Shown here in pieces: positions 33,909-44,058 of a DNA stretch of 64,000 nucleotides. Each line of letters starts with the position of its first letter. Position 1 is the stretch's first letter. This DNA comes from Nocardioides renjunii (lineage in GTDB: Bacteria; Actinomycetota; Actinomycetes; Propionibacteriales; Nocardioidaceae). Below the pieces are notes generated by a model, which had not been told where the DNA came from, searched no databases, and was given only the letters and a program-made list of their open reading frames with translations. The position numbers were made by a program, and so were the translations under genes. The stretch is taken from NCBI RefSeq assembly GCF_034661175.1, contig NZ_CP141058.1:744001-808000 (forward strand), read 5' to 3'.

Positions 33909-33914
33909 TCGCGG

Positions 33915-34763
33915 GTGCGCACCACTGCTCGACGAGCCGGCGAGGCCGTCAAGAAGGCGGCGAAGAAGGCCGGCCGCATGCAGCCGTCCCCCGAGCCGCT
34001 GGAGCAGCCGCTCCCGGCGGTCGAGGTCGACGCCCGGGCGGAGCGCCGGCGGCGGCTCCTCGCCAGCAACCTGACCGAGCTGGCCATCGAGTTCCGCACC
34101 GACAAGTGGGGCGTGCACAAGTACACCCCGCACTACGAGCGCCACCTGCAGCACCTGCGGGGGGAGTCCTTCACGCTGCTCGAGCTCGGCATCGGCGGCT
34201 ACAAGAAGCGCCGCAAGAGCGGGGCGTCCATGAAGATGTGGCGCTGGTTCTTCCCTCGGGCCCGCATCGTCGGCCTCGACATCGAGGACAAGAGCTGGCT
34301 GACCCGCGGGCACATCCACACCTACCTCGGCGACCAGACCGACCCGGAGGTCCTGCACCGGATCATCGAGGAGCAGGGTGCGCCGATGGTCGTCATCGAC
34401 GACGGCAGCCACATCCCCGCCCACGTGCGCGAGTCCTTCCGGATCCTGTTCCCGCTGCTGCCCGACGGTGCGATCTACTGCATCGAGGACACCCAGACCT
34501 CCTACTGGCCGGCCTGGGGCGGTCAGCTCGACCCGCGGGCGCCCGGGACGTCGATGGACCTGGTCAAGGACCTCGTCGACGGCCTCAACCACGAGGAGTT
34601 CCTGGTCGAGGGCTACGAGCCGAGCTACACCGACCAGTGGGTCCGCGCGGTGCACTGCTACCACAACCTCGTGATCATCGAGAAGGGCGACAACCGCGAG
34701 GGCACCAACCGCGACCACGCCGCCCACCAGTTCCACGGCTCCTCCGAGCTCCCCAAGGCATGA
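33915..34763 (+). CDS. Class I SAM-dependent methyltransferase
   Basis: A 282-residue protein. After a Lys/Arg/Ala-rich N terminus, the stretch EFRTDKWGVHKYTPHYERHL leads to the SAM-binding motif I TLLELGIGGYKK (about residues 89-100). RIVGLDIEDKSW provides the acidic residue at the end of strand 2, and VIDDGSHIPAHVRESF provides the metal-binding or catalytic acidic residues seen in macrolide-sugar O-methyltransferases (MycE type). The acceptor is unknown. GTG 33915 is supported by the -10 box six bases ahead. The ATP-grasp gene follows after 10 bases. Confidence 0.82.
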   Translation: MRTTARRAGEAVKKAAKKAGRMQPSPEPLEQPLPAVEVDARAERRRRLLASNLTELAIEFRTDKWGVHKYTPHYERHLQHLRGESFTLLELGIGGYKKRRKSGASMKMWRWFFPRARIVGLDIEDKSWLTRGHIHTYLGDQTDPEVLHRIIEEQGAPMVVIDDGSHIPAHVRESFRILFPLLPDGAIYCIEDTQTSYWPAWGGQLDPRAPGTSMDLVKDLVDGLNHEEFLVEGYEPSYTDQWVRAVHCYHNLVIIEKGDNREGTNRDHAAHQFHGSSELPKA

Positions 34764-34773
34764 GGGTCCTCGC

Positions 34774-35640
34774 ATGACCGTCCTCCTCGCGACCAGCGGC
34801 GACCTGCCGCAGGGCGAGCCCGGCGCGGCCGCGCTCGACAGCGTGCTCCACGAGCGCGGCACTGACTTCGCCTGGGTGCGCTGGGACGACCCCGCCGTCG
34901 ACTGGGCCGGCGCCGACCTCGTCGCGGTCCGCTCCACCTGGGACTACGTCACCCGGCACACCGAGTTCCTCGAGTGGGCCGGCTCGCTCGACCAGGCCCG
35001 GCTGCTCAACGGCGCCGACGTCTTCGCCTGGAACCACGACAAGCGCTACCTCGCTGACCTCGGCGACCTCCCGGCCGTGCCGACGCTGCTCGCCGACGAC
35101 CGCGCGAGCCTCGCGGCCGCCGTCGCGGAGCTCGGCACCGCCGTGGTCAAGCCGCGCGTCGGTGCCGGAGGCGCCGGGCTGATCGTGGTGACCGATCCCG
35201 ACGACCCGCGCCTGGGGCGGCCGGTGCGCAGCCACCCCGACTACCCCGAGGTCGACGGCCCGTGGGTGGTGCAGCCGCTCGTGGAGTCCATCCGCACCTC
35301 GGGCGAGGTGTCCGTCTACGTCCTCGGCGGCCGGCTGACCCAGCGCTTCGACAAGCAGCCGGGGCCGGGCGACGTACGCGTCAACGAGGAGTTCGGCGGG
35401 CGGGTCCGGGCCGTGGACACGGGTGAGGTCGGCGACCTCGCGATGCGGGCGTACGACGCCATGGCCGAGCGCTTCGGCCGGCCGATGGACTACCTGCGCG
35501 TCGACCTGCTGCAGTGGGACGGCGACTGGGTCGTCAGCGAGCTCGAGCTGATCGAGCCGGGCCTCTACCTCGACGTCTCGCCGGCCAACGCCGGGCCCTT
35601 CGCCGACCTCCTCGAGGCCCGGCTGCGCGACGTGCGCTGA
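34774..35640 (+). CDS. ATP-grasp family ligase
   Basis: A 288-residue protein with glutathione-synthetase/RimK-like ATP-grasp features. The N-terminal pre-ATP-grasp region has DLVAVRSTWDYVTRHTEFLEWA. AVVKPRVGAGGAGLIVV carries the ATP-binding lysine and glycine loop, followed by VVQPLVESIRTSGEVSVYVLGG. The metal-binding ELELIEPGLYLDVSPANAGPFA is near the end. It would form an amide or ester using ATP; substrates are unknown. The preceding methyltransferase and SGNH genes suggest modification of one small molecule or envelope compound, which is an inference from proximity. Confidence 0.83.
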   Translation: MTVLLATSGDLPQGEPGAAALDSVLHERGTDFAWVRWDDPAVDWAGADLVAVRSTWDYVTRHTEFLEWAGSLDQARLLNGADVFAWNHDKRYLADLGDLPAVPTLLADDRASLAAAVAELGTAVVKPRVGAGGAGLIVVTDPDDPRLGRPVRSHPDYPEVDGPWVVQPLVESIRTSGEVSVYVLGGRLTQRFDKQPGPGDVRVNEEFGGRVRAVDTGEVGDLAMRAYDAMAERFGRPMDYLRVDLLQWDGDWVVSELELIEPGLYLDVSPANAGPFADLLEARLRDVR

Positions 35641-35838
35641 GCGACCTGGAGGCCGCGCCCTCGGGGCCCCCGCGCCCGTCCGGTGTCGGTCCCGCGCCGG
35701 GATGGCCTACGGCGCAGTGGTCATATCGGGCTATTAAGTCCGGCCGGTGTGCCGAGGCATCCTTGAGCGTCCGCCGATAGCGTCGATCGGTGTCGGCCCG
35801 TGGGTCCGGGGTCGGTCATGACACGAGAGGGGGAGACG
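35641..35838. other. 198-bp intergenic region before tadE
   Basis: No gene is visible. The first 75 bases are GC-rich. The interval 35721-35740 (TCATATCGGGCTATTAAGTC) is unusually AT-rich for this DNA and may be part of the tadE promoter or an operator; I could not assign clear -35 and -10 boxes. Confidence 0.5.
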
Positions 35839-36267
35839 GTGTCTCTGTGCCGCAAGCGAACCAACGAGCGGGGTGCTGCCGCCGTCGAGTTCGCCCTCGT
35901 CGTGCCGCTGCTCTTCGTCCTCGTCTTCGGGATGATCGACTTCGGGTGGGCGATCAACCGCTACGCCGTGATCAACAACGCCGCGCGTGAGGGCGTCCGC
36001 CTGGCCAGCCTCGGCACGGACTCCTCGGAGGTCGCGGCCTCCGTCCTCGACTCCCTGTCCGACTCCGGCCTCGACGGCGCGGAGATCGACGTGGAGGTCA
36101 ACTGCCTCACCCCCACCGGCGGTGCCTGCGGGTCCTGGGGGGACGCCGCCTCGGGGGGCACCGCCCTCGTCGAGGTGACCTACGTCGTCGAGTGGCTGAC
36201 GCCGGTCGGGGCGACCATCAGCGATGGCCTTGTCATCCGAAAGACCAGCCGAATGAGGATCGAATGA
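35839..36267 (+). CDS. TadE-like pilus assembly protein
   Basis: About 142 residues. Near the N terminus, NERGAAAVEFALVVPLLFVLVFGMIDFG is a class III (type IV prepilin-like) signal: Gly before the cleavage point, Glu five residues on and a hydrophobic helix. The external part is mainly beta. GTG 35839 follows GAGGGGGAG with short spacing and gives a compact leader; ATG 35818 is the alternative. It overlaps tadG by four bases. TadE-family proteins are minor pseudopilins of Flp pili, and no other tad genes are in the window. Confidence 0.85.
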   Translation: MSLCRKRTNERGAAAVEFALVVPLLFVLVFGMIDFGWAINRYAVINNAAREGVRLASLGTDSSEVAASVLDSLSDSGLDGAEIDVEVNCLTPTGGACGSWGDAASGGTALVEVTYVVEWLTPVGATISDGLVIRKTSRMRIE

Positions 36268-37982
36268 AGCTGCGCCGCCGAACCATCCGCCCGCGCGACG
36301 AGCGGGGGGCCACGGCCGTGATGGTGGGCCTGCTGTCCACCGTCCTCTTCGCCACGGCCGCTCTCGCCGTCGACATCAGCTCGCTCGCGATGGAGCGGCA
36401 GCGGCTCCACGACCACGTCGACTCCGCCGCTCACGCCGGCGCCTTCGCGCTTCCCGGCACCGGGACCCAGGCACAGACCGCGGCCCTCAGCATGGCCAAC
36501 AGCCAGGACGGCGACCTCAACCTCACGGCCGGCGCCAACACCAAGCTCCTGTGCATCGTGGCGTCCACCGGCGTGACGCGCGAGGTCAAGGCGTCGCAGA
36601 TCCCGAGCACGTGCAACCCCGGCCCGCCCGGCGCGCCCTTCACGGCGTCGCGCTACCCGGGCCTGAGGTGCAACAGCTACATCTGTGCCATCCCGTGCGC
36701 CACCGGCACCGCGGCCAAGTGCAACACGATCGAGGTGCGAGCCGAGAAGCCGGTCGACTACGGCTTCGCGCCGATCATCGGGTTCGACCAGGGCAACACC
36801 GGCTCCGTCGCCTCGGCGGCGTGCAAGGGCCCGTGCGGCAGCGAGGTCCCGAACCCGCTCGACATCGTCATCATGGCCGACCGCACGGCCTCCATGCCGT
36901 CGGCGGACCGGGCGCAGATGAAGATGGCGATCCTCAACTCGCTCAAGACGATGACGCCGTCGCTGCACCACGTCGCCTTCGGTGCCCTGGCCAAGTCCCG
37001 CACCTCCGGCTTCACGCCCAAGGGCAGCTTCATCCGCCCGACGCACCCGGCGACCCCGGTCTACGAGGACTGCGCCAGGTTCACGACGACGTCCACCCGC
37101 AACGCCTGCCGGGACCGCAACACCGCCAAGCAGACCGTCTACAACGCCGCCGTCGCCGACTGGGAGGCCGGCGAGTCCGCGTTCTCGAAGTCGGCGGGCT
37201 GGGACGGCACCGGCGAGACCGACAGCGACGGGATCTGCCGGTCCGAGGCGGTGCGCCTCAACGGCCGCGTCGCCGCCGACACCCGCAACGAGGGCACCTG
37301 GATCCCGGTGGACTGGACCAACGGCTACCTCACCGAGACGGGCGCGCTGGTCAGCAACAGTGCGCTGGTGGACGCCATCAGCTGCCTGCCCGAGTCGGCC
37401 TCGGGCGAGTACGGCACCAACATCGGCGGCTCGCTCAAGGCGGCGGTGCGCAAGGTGATGGGCGGCAGCACCGTCCCCGGCGCCTCCGACCGCCCGGGCA
37501 CTCCCCGCAAGGTGGTCATCTTCGAGACCGACGGCCAGCCCGACGAGGTCGGCAGCGCGACGGGAAGCACGGCCATCGGCACCACCAGCGAGCTGTGGAG
37601 CGGCCAGCAGTCCACGAGCTCCTCGGTCAAGAACGGCACCAACGGCTGCAACCGGTTCAAGGAGGTAGCCACCAACGCCAAGGGGGCCGGCGTCATCGTG
37701 ATCACGATCGGCTTCGGCTCGGCCACGACCGCGACCTGCGAGCGCTACTTCGACTTCGCCGGCGAGCAGAAGGTCAAGGACGTGCTCGCCTCGGCGGCCT
37801 CCAACGCACCCAGCGGCGGTCCGAGCACGGCGGGCGACTGCACCACCCCCGCGGGCATCGCGGCGGAGAACATCGATGGTGACTACTTCTTCTGCGCCAC
37901 CAAGGGCGACGAGCTCGCCGAGATCTTCAAGACCGCGCTCAACCAGGTGAGCAACAGCATCAGGTTGATCAAGCTGCCCTGA
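36264..37982 (+). CDS. TadG-like protein with von Willebrand factor A domain
   Basis: A 572-residue protein. An N-terminal TadE/TadG-type membrane segment (RGATAVMVGLLSTVLFATAALAVDISSLAM, residues about 14-43) leads to DHVDSAAHAGAFAL, typical of putative Flp pilus-assembly TadG. A cysteine-rich stretch follows. The VWA domain has a MIDAS variant DRTAS in IVIMADRTASM (about residue 215) and ends near VITIGFGSATT. It is probably surface-exposed. ATG 36264 overlaps tadE (ATGA). A strong hairpin terminator follows. Confidence 0.87.
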   Translation: MKLRRRTIRPRDERGATAVMVGLLSTVLFATAALAVDISSLAMERQRLHDHVDSAAHAGAFALPGTGTQAQTAALSMANSQDGDLNLTAGANTKLLCIVASTGVTREVKASQIPSTCNPGPPGAPFTASRYPGLRCNSYICAIPCATGTAAKCNTIEVRAEKPVDYGFAPIIGFDQGNTGSVASAACKGPCGSEVPNPLDIVIMADRTASMPSADRAQMKMAILNSLKTMTPSLHHVAFGALAKSRTSGFTPKGSFIRPTHPATPVYEDCARFTTTSTRNACRDRNTAKQTVYNAAVADWEAGESAFSKSAGWDGTGETDSDGICRSEAVRLNGRVAADTRNEGTWIPVDWTNGYLTETGALVSNSALVDAISCLPESASGEYGTNIGGSLKAAVRKVMGGSTVPGASDRPGTPRKVVIFETDGQPDEVGSATGSTAIGTTSELWSGQQSTSSSVKNGTNGCNRFKEVATNAKGAGVIVITIGFGSATTATCERYFDFAGEQKVKDVLASAASNAPSGGPSTAGDCTTPAGIAAENIDGDYFFCATKGDELAEIFKTALNQVSNSIRLIKLP

Positions 37983-38001
37983 GGCTCCTCCCGACGCATG
38001 A

Positions 38002-38033
38002 CGCCACCCCCGGCCGGGCCGGGGGTGGCGTTT
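38002..38033 (+). terminator. Intrinsic terminator after tadG
   Basis: A perfect 13-bp stem, CGCCACCCCCGGC (38002-38014) with GCCGGGGGTGGCG (38018-38030), has a 3-base loop and is followed by TTT. It directly abuts the first CIRCE element. Confidence 0.85.
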
Positions 38034-38057
38034 GCACTCTCCGGGGTCGAGTGCTAA
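38031..38057 (+). promoter_or_regulatory. CIRCE operator 1 of groEL, overlapping promoter
   Basis: TTTGCACTC, nine bases, GAGTGCTAA: an almost perfect CIRCE inverted repeat, the HrcA binding site. TTGCAC (38032-38037) and TAAACA (38055-38060), 17 bases apart, form a promoter covered by the operator. Confidence 0.93.
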
Positions 38058-38063
38058 ACATGA

Positions 38064-39851
<1,788 letters not shown>

Positions 39852-39892
39852 CCTGACGGTCAGGACCACCGCTCCACCACAGCACCACCAGC

Positions 39893-39918
39893 AGGGCCCC
39901 CGCTCCGGCGGGGGCCCT
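39893..39918 (+). terminator. Terminator hairpin after groEL
   Basis: AGGGCCCCCGC (39893-39903) and GCGGGGGCCCT (39908-39918) form an 11-bp stem with loop TCCG, 42 bases after the groEL stop. There is no T tract, as is usual in this GC content. Confidence 0.75.
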
Positions 39919-39986
39919 CGCTGCGTCTGCGGCCCCGTGGCGTCAGTGGTCCGGAGGGAGGTGGTGGGCACTGGTACTAATGGGAC

Positions 39987-40820
39987 ATGCGCCTCCCCGT
40001 GCCCGGCCCCCGCGACCTGTTCTCGGCGCTCGAGCGAGGCGGGGAGCAGGTCGAGGCCCTGCTCGGAGCCGTGCCGCGCATGCTGGCCCTGCTCGACCAG
40101 GCCGAGGTGCTGGTGGCGCGGGCCTCCGCGACGATCGACCGGGTCGGGGCGGTGGCCGACGACGCTCAGGAGCAGATCGATCGCGTCGGGGCGGTGGCTG
40201 ATGGCGCGCAGCAGCAGATCGATCGCGTCGGGGCGGTGGCTGATGGCGCGCAGCAGCAGATCGACCGGGTGGCGGCGGTGGCTGATGGCGCGCAGCAGCA
40301 GATCGACCGGGTGGCGGCGGTGGCTGATGGCGCGCAGCAGCAGATCGACCGGGTGGCGGCGGTCTCCGACGGCGCGCAGCAGCAGATCGACCGGGTGGCG
40401 GCGGTCTCCGACGGCGCGCAGCAGCAGATCGACCGGGTGGCGGCGGTCTCCGACGGCGCGCAGCAGCAGATCGACCGCGTGGCGGCGGTCTCCGACGACG
40501 CGGCCCTGCTCGTGGGGCGCGCCACGACGCTCCTCGACGCGATGGAGCCTTCGCTGACCACGCTGCAGCCCGTCCTGCAGACGCTCGCCGACACCACCCA
40601 CCCGGAAGAGGTGGCCGCGCTCGTGCGCCTCGTCGACCACCTGCCCGCCCTCACCGAGCAGGTCGAGCGCGACGTGGTGCCGGTGATGAAGACCCTCGAG
40701 ACGGTGGCTCCCGACCTGCACGAGCTGCTCGAGGTGTCCCGCGAGCTCAACGAGCTCCTCGGCAAGATCCCCGGCGTGGGGCGGCTCAAGCGCAAGCTCG
40801 AGGAGGACGACGACGCCTGA
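39987..40820 (+). CDS. Coiled-coil protein with nine 14-residue repeats
   Basis: A 277-residue protein of unknown function. Residues 48-173 are nine tandem 14-residue units of the form QQIDRVAAVADGAQ (two heptads each), first and last slightly changed. The flanks are helical: the N terminus has GPRDLFSALERGGEQVEALL, and the C terminus has THPEEVAALVRLVDHLPALTEQV, then a conserved-looking LHELLEVSRELNELLGKIPGVGRLKRKLEED. No signal peptide or membrane segment is visible, so it is probably a cytosolic rod. TACTAAT lies about six bases before ATG 39987. Length will vary with repeat number between strains. Confidence 0.85.
   Translation: MRLPVPGPRDLFSALERGGEQVEALLGAVPRMLALLDQAEVLVARASATIDRVGAVADDAQEQIDRVGAVADGAQQQIDRVGAVADGAQQQIDRVAAVADGAQQQIDRVAAVADGAQQQIDRVAAVSDGAQQQIDRVAAVSDGAQQQIDRVAAVSDGAQQQIDRVAAVSDDAALLVGRATTLLDAMEPSLTTLQPVLQTLADTTHPEEVAALVRLVDHLPALTEQVERDVVPVMKTLETVAPDLHELLEVSRELNELLGKIPGVGRLKRKLEEDDDA
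40128..40505 (+). repeat. Nine tandem 42-bp in-frame repeats
   Basis: The units are exactly 42 bp and contiguous, without spacers. Two sequence types occur in blocks: copies 2-5 read GTGGCTGATGGCGCG in the middle, copies 6-8 read GTCTCCGACGGCGCG. This points to at least two recent rounds of expansion. Confidence 0.95.
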
Positions 40821-40898
40821 GGCGGAACGGGCCGGCGCCACTAGGCGTCCAAGGGGTGTGGCACGGTGAGGACACCGGCCCGGACCACAGGAGGAACC

Positions 40899-41423
40899 GT
40901 GAACACCAGCCGACCCCGCACCCTCTCCGTCACCCTCGTCTCGCTGCTCGCGCTGGGCAGCCTGGCCGCCTGCGGGTCCGACGACGCCGACAGCGGCACC
41001 GACACGAGCACCCCCTCGAGCAGCGCCTCCAGCGAGTCCGGGGCCGGCGCGAACGACGAGTCGGGCTCGTCCGGCTCCGGCACCCGGGCCCTCACCGCCG
41101 ACGGGTCGCTCGCGGGCAAGTGCGCCATGCCGTCGGCCGAGACGCTGGCCACCTTCGACACCGCGTTCGCGGGCACGGTGACCTCGATCGACGGCGGCAC
41201 CGCCACCCTCGAGGTCGACCAGTGGTACGCCGGCGAGGAGGCCTCGACCGTCACCGTCGAGGCGCCCGGGGACGACCTGCAGGACCTGCTCATGGCCGTC
41301 GACTTCCAGGAGGGCGCCGCCTACCTGGTGAGCGCCGACGGCGACCGCGTGAGCCTCTGCGGCTTCTCCGGCGAGCAGTCCCCGGAGCTCGAGGCGCTCT
41401 ACGCGGAGGCCTTTGCGTCGTGA
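40899..41423 (+). CDS. Secreted lipoprotein
   Basis: A 174-residue protein. The signal ends in the lipobox LAAC (SLLALGSLAACGSDD), so the mature protein is lipidated and outside the membrane. A Ser/Thr/Gly/Asp-rich linker of about 45 residues follows, then a beta-rich domain with TFDTAFAGTVTSIDGGTATLEVDQWYAGEE and two cysteines. Function is unknown. AGGAGGAA just before GTG 40899 fixes the start. It overlaps the MocA-like gene by four bases (GTGA), which links it to the molybdoenzyme maturation operon, although that may be chance. Confidence 0.82.
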   Translation: MNTSRPRTLSVTLVSLLALGSLAACGSDDADSGTDTSTPSSSASSESGAGANDESGSSGSGTRALTADGSLAGKCAMPSAETLATFDTAFAGTVTSIDGGTATLEVDQWYAGEEASTVTVEAPGDDLQDLLMAVDFQEGAAYLVSADGDRVSLCGFSGEQSPELEALYAEAFAS

Positions 41424-41971
41424 CGTCCGTGGCCGGGCTGCTCCTCGCCGCAGGCGCCGGGGAGCGGTTCGGCGGGCCGAAAGCCTTGGCCCGCGACGAC
41501 GACGGCACCTCGTGGCTGCTCCGGTCCGTGCAGGCGCTCCGCCCGTGCGCCGAGGTCGTGGTGGTGCTGGGCGCGGAGGCAGAGCGGGCCGCCGCCCTGC
41601 TGCCGATGTCGGTGTGGCGCGTGCGCGCGGACGACTGGGCCGACGGGATGGGGGCCTCGCTCCGCACCGGCCTCGACGCCCTCGGCCCGACCGCGCACGA
41701 CGCTGCGCTCGTCTCGCTGGTCGACCTCCCCGACGTGGGCCCGGCCGTGGTGTCCCGCCTGCTCGGAGCGCACGAAGGGCCCGGGGACCTGGCGCGAGCG
41801 GCGTACGACGGCGTGCCGGGCCACCCGGTCCTGATCGGGCGGGAGCACTGGGCGGGCGTCACCGCGACCGCCGCCGGCGACCGCGGTGCCCGCGACTACC
41901 TCGCCACGCACGAGGTCGCGCTCGTCGAGTGCGCCGACCTCGCCACCGGCGCCGACGTGGACGCCCGCTGA
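41420..41971 (+). CDS. MobA/MocA-like molybdenum cofactor nucleotidyltransferase
   Basis: A 183-residue protein. VAGLLLAAGAGERFGGPKALARD is the nucleotide-binding loop and lysine of the MobA/MocA family; LVSLVDLPDVGPAVV and PGHPVLIG follow at the expected places. MocA attaches CMP to molybdopterin to make the MCD cofactor used by xanthine-oxidase-family enzymes such as CO dehydrogenase. The neighbouring coxD-coxE-xdhC genes and the coxSLM genes downstream support that role. GTG 41420 overlaps the lipoprotein stop. Confidence 0.88.
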   Translation: MTSVAGLLLAAGAGERFGGPKALARDDDGTSWLLRSVQALRPCAEVVVVLGAEAERAAALLPMSVWRVRADDWADGMGASLRTGLDALGPTAHDAALVSLVDLPDVGPAVVSRLLGAHEGPGDLARAAYDGVPGHPVLIGREHWAGVTATAAGDRGARDYLATHEVALVECADLATGADVDAR

Positions 41972-42013
41972 CCCGTCCGGCGCAGCCCAACGTGCGACCA
42001 ACGTGCCGGGTCG

Positions 42014-42019
42014 TAGCCT
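42014..42019 (+). promoter_or_regulatory. -10 box of the coxD-coxE-xdhC operon
   Basis: TAGCCT ends six bases before ATG 42026, a leaderless geometry. Confidence 0.45.
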
Positions 42020-42025
42020 GACCGC

Positions 42026-42904
42026 ATGCCTGTGAGGATGGACTCCGCTGCGGACGTGGCTGCCCGGCTGGGCGGGACGGGATACCTCGCCGACGAGGAG
42101 CTGGCCACGGTGGTGTTCCTGGCCGCGCGCATGCAGCGGCCGCTGCTCGTCGAGGGCGAGCCGGGCACCGGCAAGACGGCCCTGGCCGAGGCGCTGGCCC
42201 AGAGCCTGGACCTGCCGCTGGTCCGGCTCCAGTGCTATGAGGGGATCGACGCCAGCCAGGCCCTCTACGACTGGGACTTCCCGCGGCAGATCCTCCACCT
42301 GCGGGCGCTGGAGGCGGCCGGTGACGTCGACCCCGACGAGGCGGAGAAGAGCCTCTACGACGAGCGCTTCCTGCTCTCGCGTCCGGTCCTCGCCGCGCTG
42401 CGGCAGGCGCCGGCGGTACTGCTGGTCGACGAGGTGGACCGCGCCGACGACGAGTTCGAGGCGTTCCTGCTGGAGGTGCTCTCGACCTGGCAGGTGACCA
42501 TCCCCGAGTTCGGCACGGTCACCGCGCCCGAGCCGCCGCTCGTGGTGCTGACCTCCAACCGCACCCGCGAGCTGCACGACGCGCTGAAGCGTCGCTGCCT
42601 CTACCACTGGATCGACCACCCGGGCCTCGAGCGCGAGGTGCAGATCGTGCGCTCGCGCGCCCCGGAGGTCAGCGAGGTGCTGGCCCAGCAGGTGGTCGGC
42701 CTGGTCCAGCAGCTGCGCTCGCGCGACGACCTGCTCAAGCCGCCGGGCGTCGCGGAGACCCTCGACTGGGCACGCGCGCTGACCTACCTCGGTGCCGCGG
42801 AGCTCGACCTGGCCTCGGCGGCCGCGACGCTCGGCGCGCTGCTGAAGTACCGCGAGGACGCCGACCGGGTGAAGGCCGCGCTCGACCGGATGATGGTGCG
42901 ATGA
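42026..42904 (+). CDS. coxD: MoxR-type AAA+ ATPase (CoxD-like)
   Basis: A 292-residue AAA+ protein. Walker A is EGEPGTGKTALAE (about residues 43-55), Walker B is VLLVDEVDRAD (near 130), and sensor 1 is VVLTSNRTREL. CoxD partners with the VWA protein CoxE and helps insert sulfur or copper-like active-site elements during CO dehydrogenase maturation. Its stop overlaps coxE by four bases. The presence of coxE and xdhC directly behind supports the CoxD assignment over other MoxR functions. Confidence 0.9.
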   Translation: MPVRMDSAADVAARLGGTGYLADEELATVVFLAARMQRPLLVEGEPGTGKTALAEALAQSLDLPLVRLQCYEGIDASQALYDWDFPRQILHLRALEAAGDVDPDEAEKSLYDERFLLSRPVLAALRQAPAVLLVDEVDRADDEFEAFLLEVLSTWQVTIPEFGTVTAPEPPLVVLTSNRTRELHDALKRRCLYHWIDHPGLEREVQIVRSRAPEVSEVLAQQVVGLVQQLRSRDDLLKPPGVAETLDWARALTYLGAAELDLASAAATLGALLKYREDADRVKAALDRMMVR

Positions 42905-44058
42905 GCACCGCCCCGACCAGCCCGACCGGTCCGGCGTCGCCCGGACGTCGGTCCGCGGACGAGGTGCTGCTCGGCTTCACCCGTGCCCTGCGTGCCTCGG
43001 GCGTGGCGGTCACGCAGGACCGGTCGCAGGGCTTCCTCGCCGCGGTGGCCGCCGTCGGCGCCGACGACCGCCGGGCAACCTACTGGGCCGGGCGGGCGAC
43101 GCTGTGCGGCTCGCCGGACGACCTGGCCCGCTACGACCAGGTGTTCGCCGCGTGGTTCGACCCGCGCGACGGGCTGCCGCGGGCGCGGCCGCGCGAGACG
43201 CCGCGCCCCGCTGCGGCGCACCTGCTGCCGGACGCCGAGGGTGCCGGCACGGAGGGCGAGGGTGACGAGGACGTCGTCCGCGCCCGGGCGTCGGCCGCGG
43301 AGGCGCTGCGGCACCGGGACGTCGCGACGCTCGACGCCGCCGAGAAGCGACGGCTGGCCGGGATGTTCGCCCGCCTCTCGCTGCGCCCGCCGAGCCGGCG
43401 TACGGCACGCCACCGCAGGTGGCACCGCGGCCAGGTCGACGCCGCCCGCACCCTGCGCAGCTCCCTGCGTCACCTCGGCGAGCCGGGCGAGATCGCGTGG
43501 CGCCGTCGCGGCACCCGGCCGCGGCGCGTGGTGCTGCTGGTCGACGTCAGCGGCTCGATGAGCGCGTACGCCGACGCGCTGCTGCGGCTGGCCCACCGCC
43601 TCACCCAGTCCGCGCGCACCACCGGCGGCACGGTCGAGACGTTCACGGTCGGTACCCGGCTGACGCACCTCACCCGGGCCCTGCGCTCGCCGGACGCCGA
43701 CCGCGCCCTCGTGGTCGCGGGGGAGGTCGTCCCGGACTGGTCGGGCGGCACGCGGCTCGGGGAGACGCTGCAGGTGTTCCTCGATCGGTGGGGCCAGCGC
43801 GGCATGGCCCGCGGCGCCGTCGTCGTCGTCTTCAGCGACGGGTGGGAGCGCGGCGACGCCGGCCTGCTCGGCGAGCAGATGGCCCGGCTCCAGCGGGTCG
43901 CCCACCGCGTCGTCTGGGTCAACCCGCACCGAGGGAAGGCGGGCTACGAGCCGCTGCAGGGCGGCGTGGTGGCCGCGCTGCCGCACTGCGACGACTTCCT
44001 CGCCGGCCACTCGCTCTCCACCTTCGCCGACCTCACCGGGGTGATCGCCCGTGCGTGA
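42901..44058 (+). CDS. coxE: VWA-domain protein CoxE
   Basis: A 385-residue protein. The N-terminal helical half (LLGFTRALRASGVAVTQDR) leads to a VWA domain with a complete MIDAS: DVSGSMSAY (about residue 215), WSGGTRLGETL and FSDGWERGD. CoxE-type proteins act with a MoxR ATPase in metalloenzyme assembly. Highly basic segments (RRTARHRRWHRG, RRRGTRPRR) precede the VWA domain. ATG 42901 overlaps coxD, and the next gene starts eight bases before the coxE stop, so the three genes are translationally coupled. Confidence 0.9.
   Translation: MSTAPTSPTGPASPGRRSADEVLLGFTRALRASGVAVTQDRSQGFLAAVAAVGADDRRATYWAGRATLCGSPDDLARYDQVFAAWFDPRDGLPRARPRETPRPAAAHLLPDAEGAGTEGEGDEDVVRARASAAEALRHRDVATLDAAEKRRLAGMFARLSLRPPSRRTARHRRWHRGQVDAARTLRSSLRHLGEPGEIAWRRRGTRPRRVVLLVDVSGSMSAYADALLRLAHRLTQSARTTGGTVETFTVGTRLTHLTRALRSPDADRALVVAGEVVPDWSGGTRLGETLQVFLDRWGQRGMARGAVVVVFSDGWERGDAGLLGEQMARLQRVAHRVVWVNPHRGKAGYEPLQGGVVAALPHCDDFLAGHSLSTFADLTGVIARA

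Noticed and set aside
40128..40505. Regular 42-bp repeats resembling a CRISPR array
   Set aside because: The units are contiguous without spacers, stay in one reading frame and encode a 14-residue heptad-type repeat.
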